A stretch of 64,000 nucleotides of DNA from Dastarcus helophoroides (GCA_028583605.1 CM053330.1:22160129-22224128), one strand, 5' to 3'; positions 47,395 to 59,512 are shown, numbered from the stretch's first letter. Made by a program: numbers and translations. Notes: generated by a model not told the origin, from the letters alone.

Positions 47395-48700
47395 TCAAAT
47401 ACAATCCAATTGGTAAACTTTATTATGCCCTTGGAGCACTCCGAGTAAGATAGAAAATGAAAATAGGCTCTTAATTAAGGAAACATGCCGATTAAGTAGT
47501 TCATAAATATGGCGATAAAGATCCTTACATATTCCATTAACGTCTTGAACTGCATGTAGAAATGACCAATCAACACACAGTACGTTATTATGTAAAGCAA
47601 TGAAATTAGCTTTTCTAAAATTATAATTTATTTTTATTGCCTGAGAAGAATGAGAAAATTTTATGTTGTTGTCACGGTGAATTTGGTCACCTATTTCAAA
47701 GGAAAGATGATAAATATCTTCAGCGACCAGATACACGCTGCTTTTTTAAATTTAGCTGCATTTACAGCCTTCTTAATAAGATTCAGTGCCTTACCATGGA
47801 CTTTTTTGTTAATCTTAGATATATCGAATTTTAAGCAATAGATAAAATTAATAACTGTAACCGATTTACTACTCAAATTACTGTTGAAAAAATCAGGAGC
47901 ATTAAAATAATACACAATAATTATGTTTTGGAATCGAGTAAATCGGTGGCATGATTATCAGAAGAAGTATGACTAGTATCAGTAGGAGACTTCAGATTGA
48001 AAGCGACAGTATCGATTAGATGAAAGCATTTACCGCAAACAATATCAATAAGATCTGTTGAGTACTCAGTTCTGATAGAGGGTTAAGAAGGTATCTTGCC
48101 AATTCTGTGAGACATGTTTGAATCTGGAGTTTTTGTGTTTATAATAACAGTTATTTTATCGTAGTGATAGTCGGGCAATTTCATCTTCGAAAATTATAGT
48201 GCGCGACTGGAATTGGTACCCTAACTAAATATAAAATTGGAATAAGTAACCAGTGATGGATCTAATCTCATATCTCCACTACGTCACTGGCAGTGTCAAC
48301 ATAAGGTGTATTCGGATTCTCTGGAAGATTAGCTCGGAAAATATTTTTGCCATAATATTCTTAACAATTTGCTCTTTTGACGCATGGCAAAATCATCTTG
48401 AATTAATTTTACCACTTACTTAAGTTCATCAGTAGGTTTTTTGACAGAAGATTTAAATTAATTCATTTAAACCTTTATTTGCACCACAGCGAACAACTTG
48501 GGTCTGGTCAATTGCAGTTTTAAATTAGAGTTTTTACTAGACAATAATTTTACCTCCCTTGGAGACAAATTAAGGAATGATAGGTGCAAGATTACTTTAC
48601 AGTTATCACAGGCAAATTTCGTGGATTCTGTTTCCACAGGTCGAAAGCACTGACACCGATTGGTCGCCACATTCAAGAAATAAAAACTCATCGATTTATT
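47395..48700 (-). mobile_element. Decayed LINE: PHD-like ORF1 end and ORF2 linker
   Basis: On the minus strand, about 48680-48480 reads FACDNCKVILHLSFLNLSPREV then KLLSSKNSNLKL, a LINE ORF1 PHD-like finger with some zinc ligands replaced (Phe and Leu at expected Cys positions). Downstream, 47700-47420 reads KINYNFRKANFIALHNN, CVDWSFL and LYRHIYELLNRHV, the conserved linker between endonuclease and polymerase of Jockey/CR1-type ORF2. The order ORF1 then ORF2 on the same strand is consistent. The endonuclease part between them is unreadable and the polymerase is absent. Confidence 0.6.
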
Positions 48701-49379
48701 CAAGTAGTAGTTCAGTAAAACTCTTTGTAAATTAAACATAAGGGACCAACAAACAATGTAATTATATAAGAGAAACATTTTTTTGAGATATACTAGAATA
48801 TGAATAGATGTTTGTAAAATGCATATTTTACTGAAAAATTGCAAGTATTTTAATAAAGATTGGAGATAAAAATAATGTTATAAAAAAATATTTAAAATCT
48901 CCCAAGCAATTGAATTGATCTTTAATCTTTCGCCTGCTAGTATAAATCATCCTGTAGATGGCGATAAATGGCAGGTAATGCGAATATATTGTAATTTAAG
49001 AAATTTTTATCAGGTAAAGCTGGACGACACAGAAATATAATATCTCCGACTGCAGGCTTAAAGTTTTATTAAGCAGATTCTACCTTCAGAAAGGTAAAAT
49101 GCTGATACATTTGTCTTTAATTGACAAATGAAAGTCTAAATACCAATTTCCATATTTCTAACTTAAAAAAAATGACGAATTTTCATACAAATTTTCAGTC
49201 CCTATGAAGCACCCTTTTCAAAAATTTGTTATTAGTGCTCATTTACACATCTAGAGTTTCATTAAGTGAATGTAGCGTAACTGAATGCGAAACTCAGAAA
49301 CAAGAGTAAAATTACTCTGAGAATGGATGTCCGTGGGATCATAGCCAAGGGATGTACATGCACAGAGTTTTTTCTGAAG
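48701..49379. other. Spacer, nothing recognised
   Basis: AT-rich. No supported gene. Confidence 0.35.
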
Positions 49380-49750
49380 ATTCCGAATTTTGCATTCGAA
49401 TTGTCAACGTTGTTCCCAAAATTTCGACTTTAATTTAGAATACCCATTTTTGCTCTAAATTCTAATTTTAGATTGAAAATCTCGAACCGTAACTTGGTCT
49501 TTTTATTTTACTTTTACGTGTTGACTACTTTTATCTTTAAGTTTTTTGAAATGTTGACATTGTTACTAAAATTCTGAATTTAAACTTGCCATTATTTTTA
49601 AATCTCAACTGTATTTTAAAATTTCGAGATTTTCTAAAAAAAGTCACTTTTAATTTTCGAAATTTCAATATTTATCACTTGGATTTAAGTCGAAAAGGTC
49701 GAGACATTTTTTAAATAAATATTAAGTGTTTTTTAAAATTTTGTAATTTT
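49380..49750. repeat. Degenerate AT-rich repeat block
   Basis: T-rich quasi-repeats (AAATTTCGACTTTAATTTAG, AAAATTTCGAGATTTTC) like the other blocks. Starts just after a GGGATCATAGCCAAGGG word. No caps confirmed. Confidence 0.45.
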
Positions 49751-50219
49751 ATTAATATGTTATTAATATAGCTAAATAAGTAAAGTAAATATGAAGAAAT
49801 TACTAATAAAAATAAAAACTTAACAAAAACAACAATGAGTCACCTGGAGAAGAAAGGAAAACCTGAAATATCGTGTCAGAACAAATGAAATAGATATATT
49901 CATTCTTTGGGTGCGCATTGAACTTAAAAAATTGAACTGGAACGAAAACCGAAACGAAAAAGATAACGCCTAGAAGCCTTGCGTTAAGTTTATCAGTAAC
50001 TTATTAGTATAGACCAATGCATATTTGCATTTGCAAATGCATATTTAACCCATTTTCACCGGTTACTACATATTTCACCTAAAATCCAATGATGATGCGT
50101 ATTTTCGCTATATCTAAAATATTGTTCGATGGGTGCTTACTTAATGATTGAAGTCTTACTTAGCGCTGGGTGGGACGTTTACACTTCTTCGTTAAAAATT
50201 TATATTCAACTGGATGGGT
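49751..50219. other. Spacer, nothing recognised
   Basis: AT-rich. GCATATTTGCATTTGCAAATGCATAT near 50020-50045 is a small local palindrome. Confidence 0.35.
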
Positions 50220-53200
50220 ACCATTTTTTCTTCAAACTTCTGCCTTTTTGCGACATTTGTCTCTTATTTTAAAATTTTGAATTTATTATTCAAATATGAT
50301 TACGTTCTGGTCAAAATCTGATCTCCTTAAAATTTTGAATTTTTACCTTAACATATTTCGTTTTTTTTTTATTCATACATTCCATTCTTCAAAATTCGAC
50401 CTTTTCTGAAAATTTCCACTTTTTTAAAATTCAAATTTCTGCAAATATCGTTTTTTTTCCTCAAAATTGGGTCGATCTTTTGATAAAAAAGTAAAAACTG
50501 TGACATTGGTTTTTGAATTTACGAATTTTTGCCTAACAAATTTTCTTTGGAAATTTCAAGGTTTTTGAGATTTTTTTAAATCCAAGTTTTTGAAAATTCC
50601 AATTTGTTTTTTAAAATGTTTATTATTATTGTTACAAGCTTATCGGTTCGAATTGATTACACTTATCGAATAAGACCCACTTTATTACTGAACTCAACTT
50701 TGATCACCACAATTGACAATTAACTCACTTATTATTGACTTCTACTAACTCACTAATTACACTGACTCTAACTAACTGCCTCGAAGGAAAGCTGACTGCC
50801 TTTTATAGGTTTGGCCCCCGGCTTCTAGAACTTTTTGGCAGATAAGGCTTATCGTTTGCCGAAATTTCTGGAACGCTTATCTGCCATTTGTTTCGTTATC
50901 GCAGCCGCTTTTCCCTTATCAGATCCTTCTAGAAACTTTTTTTATTTACTAAATTCTACAATTCTATTCTAAATCCTTTTTTTTCTATTTACATTGCGTT
51001 ACATTATTATTATTGCTTATCTCAATATTGGACATTTTCTAACCTTCTGGTGGGGCACTTGTTCCCCAGTGACTTAAGCAGTCAACAGAAAATAAATATT
51101 CAACTGGAAAGTTTAAAATTTATTTGACAATTTGCCCATGTTTTTTTTCAAAATAAAAGTCTTTGAGATATTTTGAATTTGACTCGATTTCATCTTTTTT
51201 CTTGAAATCTTTTTTTATTTTAATTTGACTTTCTGTCAAAATTTCGTTTCTCAATTTCAAGGTTTTTTACTCTAAATTTCGTCTTTTTTGGAACGTTATA
51301 TTTTTAACATTGGATCTTTTTCGAAATTTTCAATCTGTAAAAATCAAAATTTTCATGTTTATCTTAAAATTTGGTATTTAATATTTTTGGAAAAGAGAAC
51401 TTTTTCTTCAAAATTTTTATTTATTTTTTTCGAAATTTCGATCCTTTTCTCGAAATTTTTATTTTCTTTTCAATTTTGTTTTTAAAAATTTAATTTTCCC
51501 CTTGAAATTCGTCTTTTTTTCTAAATTTCGATATTTTTCTCAAATTCTGGAAATAGTCAACAAAAATTATTTTTTCCTTGTTCGAAATTCATCTTTTTCT
51601 GAGATAATTATTTTCAAATTTGACTGTTTTTTCAAAATTTGGGAAACTTTCACTGTTTTCTCGAAGTTTCGTCTTTTTGCTCGAAATACGTCTTTTTCGG
51701 GTTTTTCGACTATTTTTTCAAAATTCGTTTTTTTACTCAAATTTGCATTTTATTTCAAAATTCTAATTCTTTTTAAAATTGACTTTCTATGGAAGATTAC
51801 AAATTTTTTCTTGATATTCGACCCTCAAAATTTTGTCTGCTTTTCTCGAAATTTCGACCGTTTTTCTCGAAATTTTGCATTTTTTTCGAAATTCGGTATT
51901 TTACATTTTTTTTCTAAGAACTCCAATTTTTTTGAATCTGTATACCTTAAAATTTTAACTGAATAATGTTTCTGGAAATTTAGACTTTTTCCTAAAAATT
52001 CATCTTTTTCTCGAAATTTTGTTCCTTTCTCTGAAAATAAGTGTTTATTCTAAAACCCGGCTTTATTCTACAAAAACCTTCATCTTTTTTTGATATGTCT
52101 TCATTTTTTCTTAAAATAAAAATAGTCCAAATTTTCAACAAAGTTATTAAAAAGAAAGAACTCAAAAATGTTTAATATTACAATATTTTACAAAAGCTTA
52201 ATTTTTCAAAAAGGTTCAATTTATAAAATAATTGAAATTTTGAGTGTCGAAATTTTGAAAACAGATCAAAATTCGCAAAAAAACTTGGACCCTTTGATAA
52301 AAGGAAGAACATTTTTTAAAAAACTCGAAGTTTTAAAACGATCAAAGACTTTGAAAATTTTAAAAAACCACGAAAAATTTCAATATTTTTTAAAAAGCTG
52401 AAATTTTTGAAAAAATAAAATTCTTGGAAAGTCAAAATATATAAGACAAAAAGTTGAAGACTTAAACAAAATAGAAATATTCAAGAATTCAAGGTTTCTT
52501 AAGCTAAAATTAAAAAGAAAAAACAAAAAAATTAAACTTTCGAGGACATTTTTAAAACAAGTTCGATTTCGAAAAAAGTCGAATTTCTGAAAGATTTGCA
52601 GCTTTGAACAAAATCATAAATTTCAGAAAGTTGAAGTTTTGAAGTAAGTGGAATTTCATAAAAAGCCAAAGCTTAACAAAATGAAGTTTTGAAAGTTGAA
52701 GCTTTTAAAAAGGTCCTAATTTCCAACTAGTAAAAATTTTTTAAAACTGAAATCTTTAAATAAATTTAATTTTCGAGGTTTCTAAGAAAGTCAAAAGTTC
52801 GATATTTTTTTGTAGAAAATAATAAGCGTTTTTCTTAAAATGCGGCTTTATTTCCAAAATTCTAGTTTTTGGGCTTTTTATTCCAAAAACCCTCATGCTT
52901 TTATGAGAGGTCGTTATTTTTTTTTAAATAATAATTTTGAAGAAAAAAAAATGTAAATTAAAAAAAAATCTAAATGTAACAACTCAGAAGGATTTGAAGC
53001 ATTATAAATGTTATATTTTAACAAAAATATAACATTTTTTAAAAATTCAAAGCTATTAAAGAATTTCAAAATTAAAAAAAATCGAAACTCCCAAAAAGTA
53101 AAATCTGAAAAAAAAGAAAACTTTCAAAAAAGGTAGAAAAGTCGTAGAAGATCTAAATTTTTAAATAAAGATAGAAATTTTCAAAAAAAAATCAATATTT

Positions 53201-53248
53201 GAAACTGTTGAATTTTAAAAGTCGCAATTTTGAAATTCATAAAAAATT
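50220..53248. repeat. AT-rich degenerate repeat block, strand bias switching near 52150
   Basis: T-rich on the plus strand to about 52150, with the clearest periodicity in the window at about 51650-51910: TCTCGAAATTTCGACCGTTTT, then TCTCGAAATTTTGCATTTT, at about 19-21 bases. From about 52150 to 53248 the composition flips to A-rich with reverse-complement words (GAAATTTTGAAAAC, AAAGTCGAATTTC). A solo LTR (50630-51003) sits inside. Frames of up to 154 codons here are Phe/Ser/Lys-rich products of the repeat, not genes. Confidence 0.75.
50630..51003 (-). mobile_element. Solo LTR of a Gypsy-type retrotransposon, copy 2
   Basis: 374 bp, TGTTACAAGC...GCGTTACA, flanked by the 4-bp direct repeat TTAT (50626-50629 and 51004-51007). 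Closely similar to 21546-21905 throughout, including GATCACCACAATTGAC, CTTTTATAG and GGCCCCCGGCTTCTAGAAC. Sits inside the AT-rich degenerate block, so it is younger than that block. Confidence 0.88.
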
Positions 53249-53445
53249 AAAATACAGAACTTGTCCCCTGAAACCAAGAAAGATTAAAAAACACAACAAA
53301 GGTAGCTCTAACGCGTCTCGATTGCCATCTTCAGAGAGAAACTAACCCCTGATTCGCAAATTTACCCTTATATACTAAGAATATTCATTTCGTGCATGAC
53401 CGCATCCGAACGCGCATGCGCATCGCGTGGACAAGTTCTGTATTT
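53249..53445 (-). mobile_element. MITE, family 1, copy 3 (197 bp, good TIRs)
   Basis: Terminal inverted repeat AAATACAGAACTTGTCC (17 bp) at the left and its exact reverse complement GGACAAGTTCTGTATTT at the right. The body carries AACCAAGAAAGATTAAAAAAC, CTCTAACGCG and CATGCGCATCGCG. Oriented opposite to the 11.4-kb copy. The target duplication could not be settled because the flanks are A/T-rich. Inserted into the degenerate AT block. Confidence 0.88.
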
Positions 53446-54080
53446 CAATTTATGAAGAAAACCAAGGACCAGTCCGTTCCACCAAACTTGAAATTCATAG
53501 TTTTAAAAAGTACATTTTAAAGTCTCCATTTAAAAAAAAGAGATATTCAAGAAACTTTGTGATTACTCAAAAAGAGTCGAAATTAAGAAAAGAAAGAAAA
53601 ATTAAGAAAAGTCGACATTTTGTAAAGAAGACATCAAAATATTGAAAAAAGGGTAACGGAAAAGCCAGCCCATCCTGAAATTAATTAAAACACTTTCGAA
53701 TCTTAACTTAAATTTTTGGAAAGATGTCGAAATTTCTAGGATCAATAAAAGAACAAAACAAAATCGAGAATCTATTAAAACTAAATTGATTTTGAGAGAA
53801 AAAAACCAAACTATGAGAAAAAAATTTAAATTCGAGTAGCCACATGTACTAGACATTTGTCAAAATTGAAAGCAAATTTATTTAAATTAGAAACAAATTT
53901 GTTTGCAATAGATATAAACTGTTTCAAATTTATAACAAATTAGAATGAAACCTATCCAAATCTGAAGCAAACTTGAAATTAAAAGCAAATTTGTTCAGAC
54001 TGGAAGCAACTAGTAAGTAAATTTGTTTAAAAGAAAATAAAAATTCCTAAAATTGGAAGCAAATTGGTTAAAATTAATAG
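53446..54080. repeat. A-rich degenerate repeat, continuation of the 50.2-53.2 kb block
   Basis: Resumes the same A-rich quasi-repeats after the MITE, passing at about 53880-54070 into repeats of AAATTTGTT/GGAAGCAAA type (AAATTGAAAGCAAATT, AGAAACAAATTTG, TGAAGCAAAC). Non-coding. Confidence 0.6.
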
Positions 54081-56317
54081 AATTATTATTTAAAGATGCA
54101 TATTTTGACATTTGTTATACCTATTTTAACCATTTTGCGTGCATATTGTCATGCATATTTCAAGATTTGTATGTACTTATTAGCTGTTTCATTTAGGGTG
54201 AAAAGTCTTTTATCTTGAAATGTAGGAGAGCAAACAAGTATGTTTTTTTCTGTAAAATCTAATTTTAAGATGATTATGATTACATATGATTACATTTAAA
54301 AAATTAAAAATAAATAAACAGCGTATCATTTACATATTTTTCAACAAGGAAGATACATTACGCCCTAAAATACCCTATTCTTATAAAAATGTGTACATAG
54401 TGAGTATTCCACGGCAGCTAAGATATGTATGTTTGATTCAATATAGAGAGAGTAGATGTAGATAATTCTGAAATGAAAATTTAGTTGATTCAAAATCCAA
54501 ACTAGGAAAATTTAATTTTATTTGTTAGTGTTAATACCAATAGTATTATTTAATAATATTCACTATTAGTTGAATTCCGCTTTTTTAATAATTAATTTCA
54601 ATTTATTTTATAATTTGCAAAATAAACTCCGAGAATAATATTACTGAAATACAGTATACAAATTCAGTACTGGTATCAAGTAAATTCTGAAAATAAAGAA
54701 ATAGGTAATAATATAAAAAAAATCAATCCGGCGCAGCGCGACATATAAGTTTCTATTAAATTTGAATATACGGTGACGGCATTCAGTTTCTCAATTAGTT
54801 TTTATATAGCTTGATTATATATACAGTAATGCATTACACGTACCTGTTTTACTTTAAATTGTTCTCTAACAGTAATTCTTTTACACAAGATATTTTTAAA
54901 TAATATAATTAACCTTCACAGTGCAATGCTCTCTAGGGGAAACAAGCATAAAGATTCTACAAAAACAAACTTTTAATTTCTACTTTAATTTTTAAACGTG
55001 TTGATAAATATCAAGTTAATTTATAATTATTGGCATAAGTAGTAAAATAAATAAATAAACGAAGAAACAATTAAGGCTTAAGTCTTAGGTTACCTATTTT
55101 TATAATAGAGATGCAGATAAAGATATAGCAACTTTACCTATATGGTATTTACTAGAGCAGCACGCCACGGGTTCGTTTGGGTAGATTTTAAATGTTGATA
55201 GTTAATTTTTCTTTGAGTTATCATTTAGCATACAATAAATCATCCATACTTACTAATTTTATATAGAGAGAACTTCCGATCGACTGAAAAATCTAATCAT
55301 CAATCAAAAGCCGAAATTTGTGAAGTCTGTAACATGTTTGGATATTAAATTTTTTTCACGGCACAGCTGAGAATGGATTTTCGGAAATTCGTCTTCTAAG
55401 GTGATAAATTAGGGGTGAAATAGTTTAGAACTTAGCGTGAAATATTTTGTGAAAGAAATTATTAGCAAATATTTGTGGCCAGTTTTAACAGTTCAAGTGT
55501 TAAGGGAATAAAAAAGGGTATTAAAAGCTGCCAAGAAAAATTACCAAAACGAACATTTTATTATCTTAAATTGCATGTAAAATTATATGAAGTAAACAGT
55601 TAAGCATATAATTGGCTAATAGTTTAACTCCTAAAGAGAAAAAAAATGGTGTACAACTTTGTATGCAAAAAATTAAAAAAAGCATTTTATAGCCCCAAAC
55701 TCTGTTGAGAAATCTGTGGATATGCATTATTTTTTAGAAGTGATAGTAGAATATTTAATGAAGTGAAATTTAAGGAATTTTAAGGTACAATTTTGGCCGT
55801 AGACTTGTATTTTCATATATCGGGATTCAAAATGCAACCAAAGCAAGAGTCTGGATGCGTTTAATAGGTTTAAAGCCAACTAATCAGCTATTAATATGAT
55901 GAACATTAAAAAAAATATGACAAGAAATTCTGAATTCATAGAGATACTTTTTATGAATTTAGATTTTCTTGTTATTTAAAAGTTGGAAATACTATTCATG
56001 ATTGATTTCAATTTTTTCACTTATAAACAGAAATCTAAGGAAAGCAATTAACATTAGGAACAATATGCATTTACTGGCTTTGTCCTGCATTTATATTAAC
56101 TCATAAATGAACGAAGAATTAAAAAAAATGTAAATTTAGTATTATTAAAAATTATTCTTTTTTTAAGTAAAAACATAATCTTAAGTTATTTCTGCACTTT
56201 TATCATTAGGATATATTGACTACAAATATTTGAAGATTTAAATTCTTTTTTAGAAGTTGGTTTTATAAGTAATTTATTTGTGGGTAGATAGAGAATTCAG
56301 TGCAAAATTCTTCTTAC
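54081..56317. other. Probable first-intron DNA, no gene supported
   Basis: AT-rich DNA directly downstream (minus strand) of the Kazal signal-peptide exon's donor. No recognisable repeat or gene. Confidence 0.4.
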
Positions 56318-56369
56318 CTGGCAAAATAGCAGCTAAAAGGACACAGGCACAATGAAATCTCGTTTCCAT
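56318..56369 (-). CDS. First coding exon (signal peptide) of the inferred Kazal gene
   Basis: On the minus strand an ATG at 56369-56367 in context ACGATGG (A at -3, G at +4) opens 17 codons plus one base (METRFHCACVLLAAILP), ending at a consensus donor CAG|GTAAGA (G at 56317). The residues form a basic start then a hydrophobic core, as in a secretion signal. The exon ends in phase 1. The Kazal exon at 7925-8056 begins in phase 1, with residues (VILSIRDSS) that complete the hydrophobic core before the first cysteine. This supports one transcript with an intron of 48,261 bases. Transcript evidence is lacking, and another exon between them is possible. Confidence 0.65.
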
Positions 56370-56450
56370 CGTCACGTGAAGTTAAACTTAGCAACCACAA
56401 GAAATAAATGCGGAACTTGAGGCGACCAACACGGTCTGCGTAAAATCACA

Positions 56451-56486
56451 GACTGGCCTATATCGGCTCCTTCTTCACCATATAAG
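56451..56486 (-). promoter_or_regulatory. Core promoter (TATA and initiator) of the Kazal gene
   Basis: On the minus strand CTTATATGG (TATA-like, about 56486-56478) is followed about 30 bases later by CCAGTC (56456-56451), resembling the arthropod initiator TCAGT, with likely start A at 56454. This would give an 84-nt 5' UTR before the ATG at 56369. Spacing is canonical. The block is notably more GC-rich than its flanks. Confidence 0.5.
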
Positions 56487-56829
56487 CTACCGCCTCTTGC
56501 GCTGAAGATCGTGCATCCACAGATTTAGAAGTTGCATTACTGATAACCAAACTAAACCACATCTGAACAAGATCGAGGGTTACGTACCTTTATCCGAGGG
56601 GACCGGTGTGGTGGCTTGCAGATAAATCAACCGGGTGATTTGTTAATTGTAATTCATAACGGTTACCGTCGAGCAAGGTTTGTTTCTGCTCATATCGCAT
56701 ATAACGATCTATATATTGTATAATAGACAATTCATAAATCCATAAACCTAATGTAGAAACATTTACTGAAAGATTATTGAAATTTTTAACTAACCGACTG
56801 AAGAATAATATCGTTAGTAGCACATCTGC

Positions 56830-57450
56830 GCTTAAACTTTTTTTCGAAATAACTTTATCGAAATTTCAAGTGTCAAAAAGTAAGGCAAAATTACAATTTT
56901 TCAGTCATAGTTTTAAATTTCGGAATCTTAATTATATACATGTAATACCCAAATATTCACTAAAATTTTCAAATTATGATTTTTCATTAACTAGTTCAAA
57001 AGTTCGAATCTTCGAAATTAATGTTTTCAAAATATTGACTTCCTAATCGAAAGAATTTTTTCGCAAAATTTAAACTTTACTATCAGAGTTCAAACATTAT
57101 TTCAATATTTTGAGAACAAAAATCGAAAGTTGAAGTACAACTCGGATGTTCTATATTTTCATTAAAATTTTCACTTAATGATTAAAATTTTGGAAATAAT
57201 TCGACTTTATTTTGAAAACTTCAATGTTAATTTCGAAATTTCAACTTTTATTTCGAAATTTTTGTTTTAATTATCAAACAGATATTGGTGTTGCGAGAAG
57301 ACCTTGAGGAGATCAAATAATAATTACAGAATTGTTTGCAAGGATTTGAAGAAGTTTATATTTGCAACTATGAGAAAAGTCGAAATTTTGAACCAACAAG
57401 GAGGAATTTTATTAAAATCAAATTATTTAGATAAAGTAAAACTTTAAGTG
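56830..57450. repeat. Degenerate AT-rich repeat block
   Basis: Words such as TCGAAATTTCAAGTG, TTTCGAAATTTCAAC, AAGTCGAAATTTTG match the other blocks. Non-coding; the 89-codon plus frame at 56777-57046 lies within it. Confidence 0.5.
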
Positions 57451-57587
57451 TAAAGATGAAATTTAAAAAAAATCGACCAAAAAGAGTCGGGCTCCCAGAA
57501 TTAGCTTTCCGAACTGATAATACAATGAGCAGAAAACACAATAAATTAAACTAACTTCTATTTACGTTTACTGAAATCTTATTCAAA

Positions 57588-57884
57588 TTATCTTGTGGGA
57601 TAACTGAAAACTGAACGAATTGTTTCCCACTGCTGAAACATTGGTAAATCCCAGTAAATACGTTTAATATCTACTTTGACTATGGGATGGACCCGTTCAT
57701 GTGAAATATTCATTGCTTTAGATGTTGGTTTTAGCCGAATTTTATGATCTGCTACTGCTTCCACCTTTGCGGGGACGGATACAGAAACTGGTCTTATTGA
57801 TGGCTTTTCATCTTGGAAAATTACCTCTTTTGAAGCTTGCAAATCAATTTCCTTAGGGTCGCCTACAAAGGTCATGATCGCCAA
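57588..57884 (-). other. Unrecognised coding-like frame ending in TAA
   Basis: Frame on the minus strand. The first in-frame ATG is at 57875, giving about 95 codons; the frame is open upstream to about 57935, with a possible acceptor at GTAAGCAG. The protein is of balanced composition, unlike repeat frames, with VPAKVEAVADHKIRLKP, HERVHPIVKVDIKRIYWDL and a tail ending FSYPTR. No signal peptide or membrane segment is evident. I do not recognise the family. It could be the terminal exon of a minus-strand gene just upstream of the Kazal promoter, or a TE or viral remnant. The TAA at 57588-57590 is clear; no canonical AATAAA was seen right after. Confidence 0.35.
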
Positions 57885-57935
57885 GGGTGTTAAACATATT
57901 TTCGTAAATCTGCTTACTTCTTCACTCCTTCAACC

Positions 57936-59188
57936 TCTGTAACCAATCATATGGGAAGCCCAATACGACGATAAACACTTTGGAATTTTATGAAATGCAA
58001 GTTTGGTTATAAAGTATGTGCACATCAGTAGTAACTTTGGAAGTTTTTCCAAAGAATTGCAAATCCTTCGCATTTAACACGAGAAATCACCGTTATTTAT
58101 ATTTTATTTTTGTCTCCTAATAATAGTGCTTTAGTTACTAGTGTTTACGAGTAGATTGTGCTTAATTTTTTTTTAAATTTGGGTAACATTTTCGATCCTG
58201 TAAAAAATTGCCTAAATAATTGATAATTATTGAGAAATTTCTAAACAATGTCTAATTTTGAAAGATATAAGATTTGCAAAGATGTCACTGCAGAGAACTT
58301 GATTAGATTCTCTGTTAAATACGTAACAAATGAAAGAAAATCAAAAAATTAAAATATAAGATTAAGACATAATTAGAAAAGGTAATTAACTACCTTTATC
58401 TGTTAGACAAAAAATATAAAAACAGAAATAGGAAGGAGGTCGCAGCAATTAGGCATTAATATCTGGTTTTTAATATAACTCGTTAAATGTAAAGTAAAAT
58501 GTAAAAGAAAAAAAGAATAGTTTATTTCGTATCAAAAAAGTGTCTATAAGTAATTTTCAAATCAATTGGGATAATAATTTATATTTTTAGCAGGAGTGTG
58601 CTGGTCATTTAACTTTAGTTTTATCTTAACAGGACTAAGAGAAGAAAAGTTTATTTAAACTCCTTTTTTTATATAATCTGACTGTAAGATAGATAGATAA
58701 AAAAATGTTTTTAATTTATCGCTAATAACTTTTCGCCATATCTTTTACAGCATTCTGAGTTCGTTCTAAAACATATTATTTGACAGGTTCTTTCTACGAT
58801 ATACAAATTACGTGCATACATTCGTAGAACAAGTTAGGACATTTATGTACTTCCAGCCAAACTTCTAATAAGGATATGCAAATCTAATTCATTGATTGCG
58901 ACTGCGGTAGTCCAACACGAGTTAGTTTACTGTGATAAAACCCAGATGTTTATGCATAATTGAATGCAATATTCACATTGCATTGGCCGATAAACAGTAT
59001 GTCCCACTAGTATGAAGAGATTTGATATCTCCGTTAAGGAAAAAGGTATCCTTCTCAATTTCTGCAATTTTGCCAAACCTCTTCAGCGGTAAATTTAAAA
59101 ACAGTTTTGAATACATCGTTCTGAATTTTCCATATCGAAATTTTGACTTTTCTTACAATTTTGATTTTAATTGGTGGATCTATTATAC
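57936..59188. other. Spacer, nothing recognised
   Basis: AT-rich DNA without a supported gene, up to the 5' LTR of the Gypsy element. Confidence 0.35.
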
Positions 59189-59512
59189 TGTAACAAAATG
59201 TAGTTATAAAATTTGGTTAGGAATTTTCTAGAAAATTTGATAAGGGGAAGCAGCTGCGATAATAAATCAAACGGCAGATAAGTGTTGCAGAAATTTCGGC
59301 AAACAATAAGTCCTGTCTGCTTGTTACTTCTAGAACCTGAAGCGGGACCTATATAAGGCGGTCGGCTCTCCCTCAGTTAGTCAGACGTCAATGAATAAGT
59401 TAGTTTATTAAACAGTGTTAGTGCATTACGATTGTAGAGTTCCGGGTTTAATTTGGAATACAGTGGTTACAATTTACCAAGTGTTAATCATTCGAACCGT
59501 TAACGCGCAACA
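59189..59512 (+). mobile_element. 5' LTR of a Gypsy-type retrotransposon
   Basis: TGTAACAAAATG...CGCGCAACA, 324 bp. Diverged relative, in sense orientation, of the two solo LTRs: shares GATAAGGGGAAGC-GC-GCGATAA, GGCAGATAAG, CAGAAATTTCGGCAAAC-ATAAG, TTCTAGAAC and ATTCGAACCGTTAA. Promoter: CCTATATAAGGCG (TATA, about 59350), followed about 30 bases later by CTCAGTTAG, an initiator-like site. No 3' LTR was found downstream within the window. Confidence 0.8.

Noticed and set aside
51288..51966. Long plus-strand frames (65 and 154 codons) with Phe/Ser/Lys-rich translation
   Set aside because: They are translations of the T-rich degenerate repeat; composition follows the repeat unit and no domain is visible.
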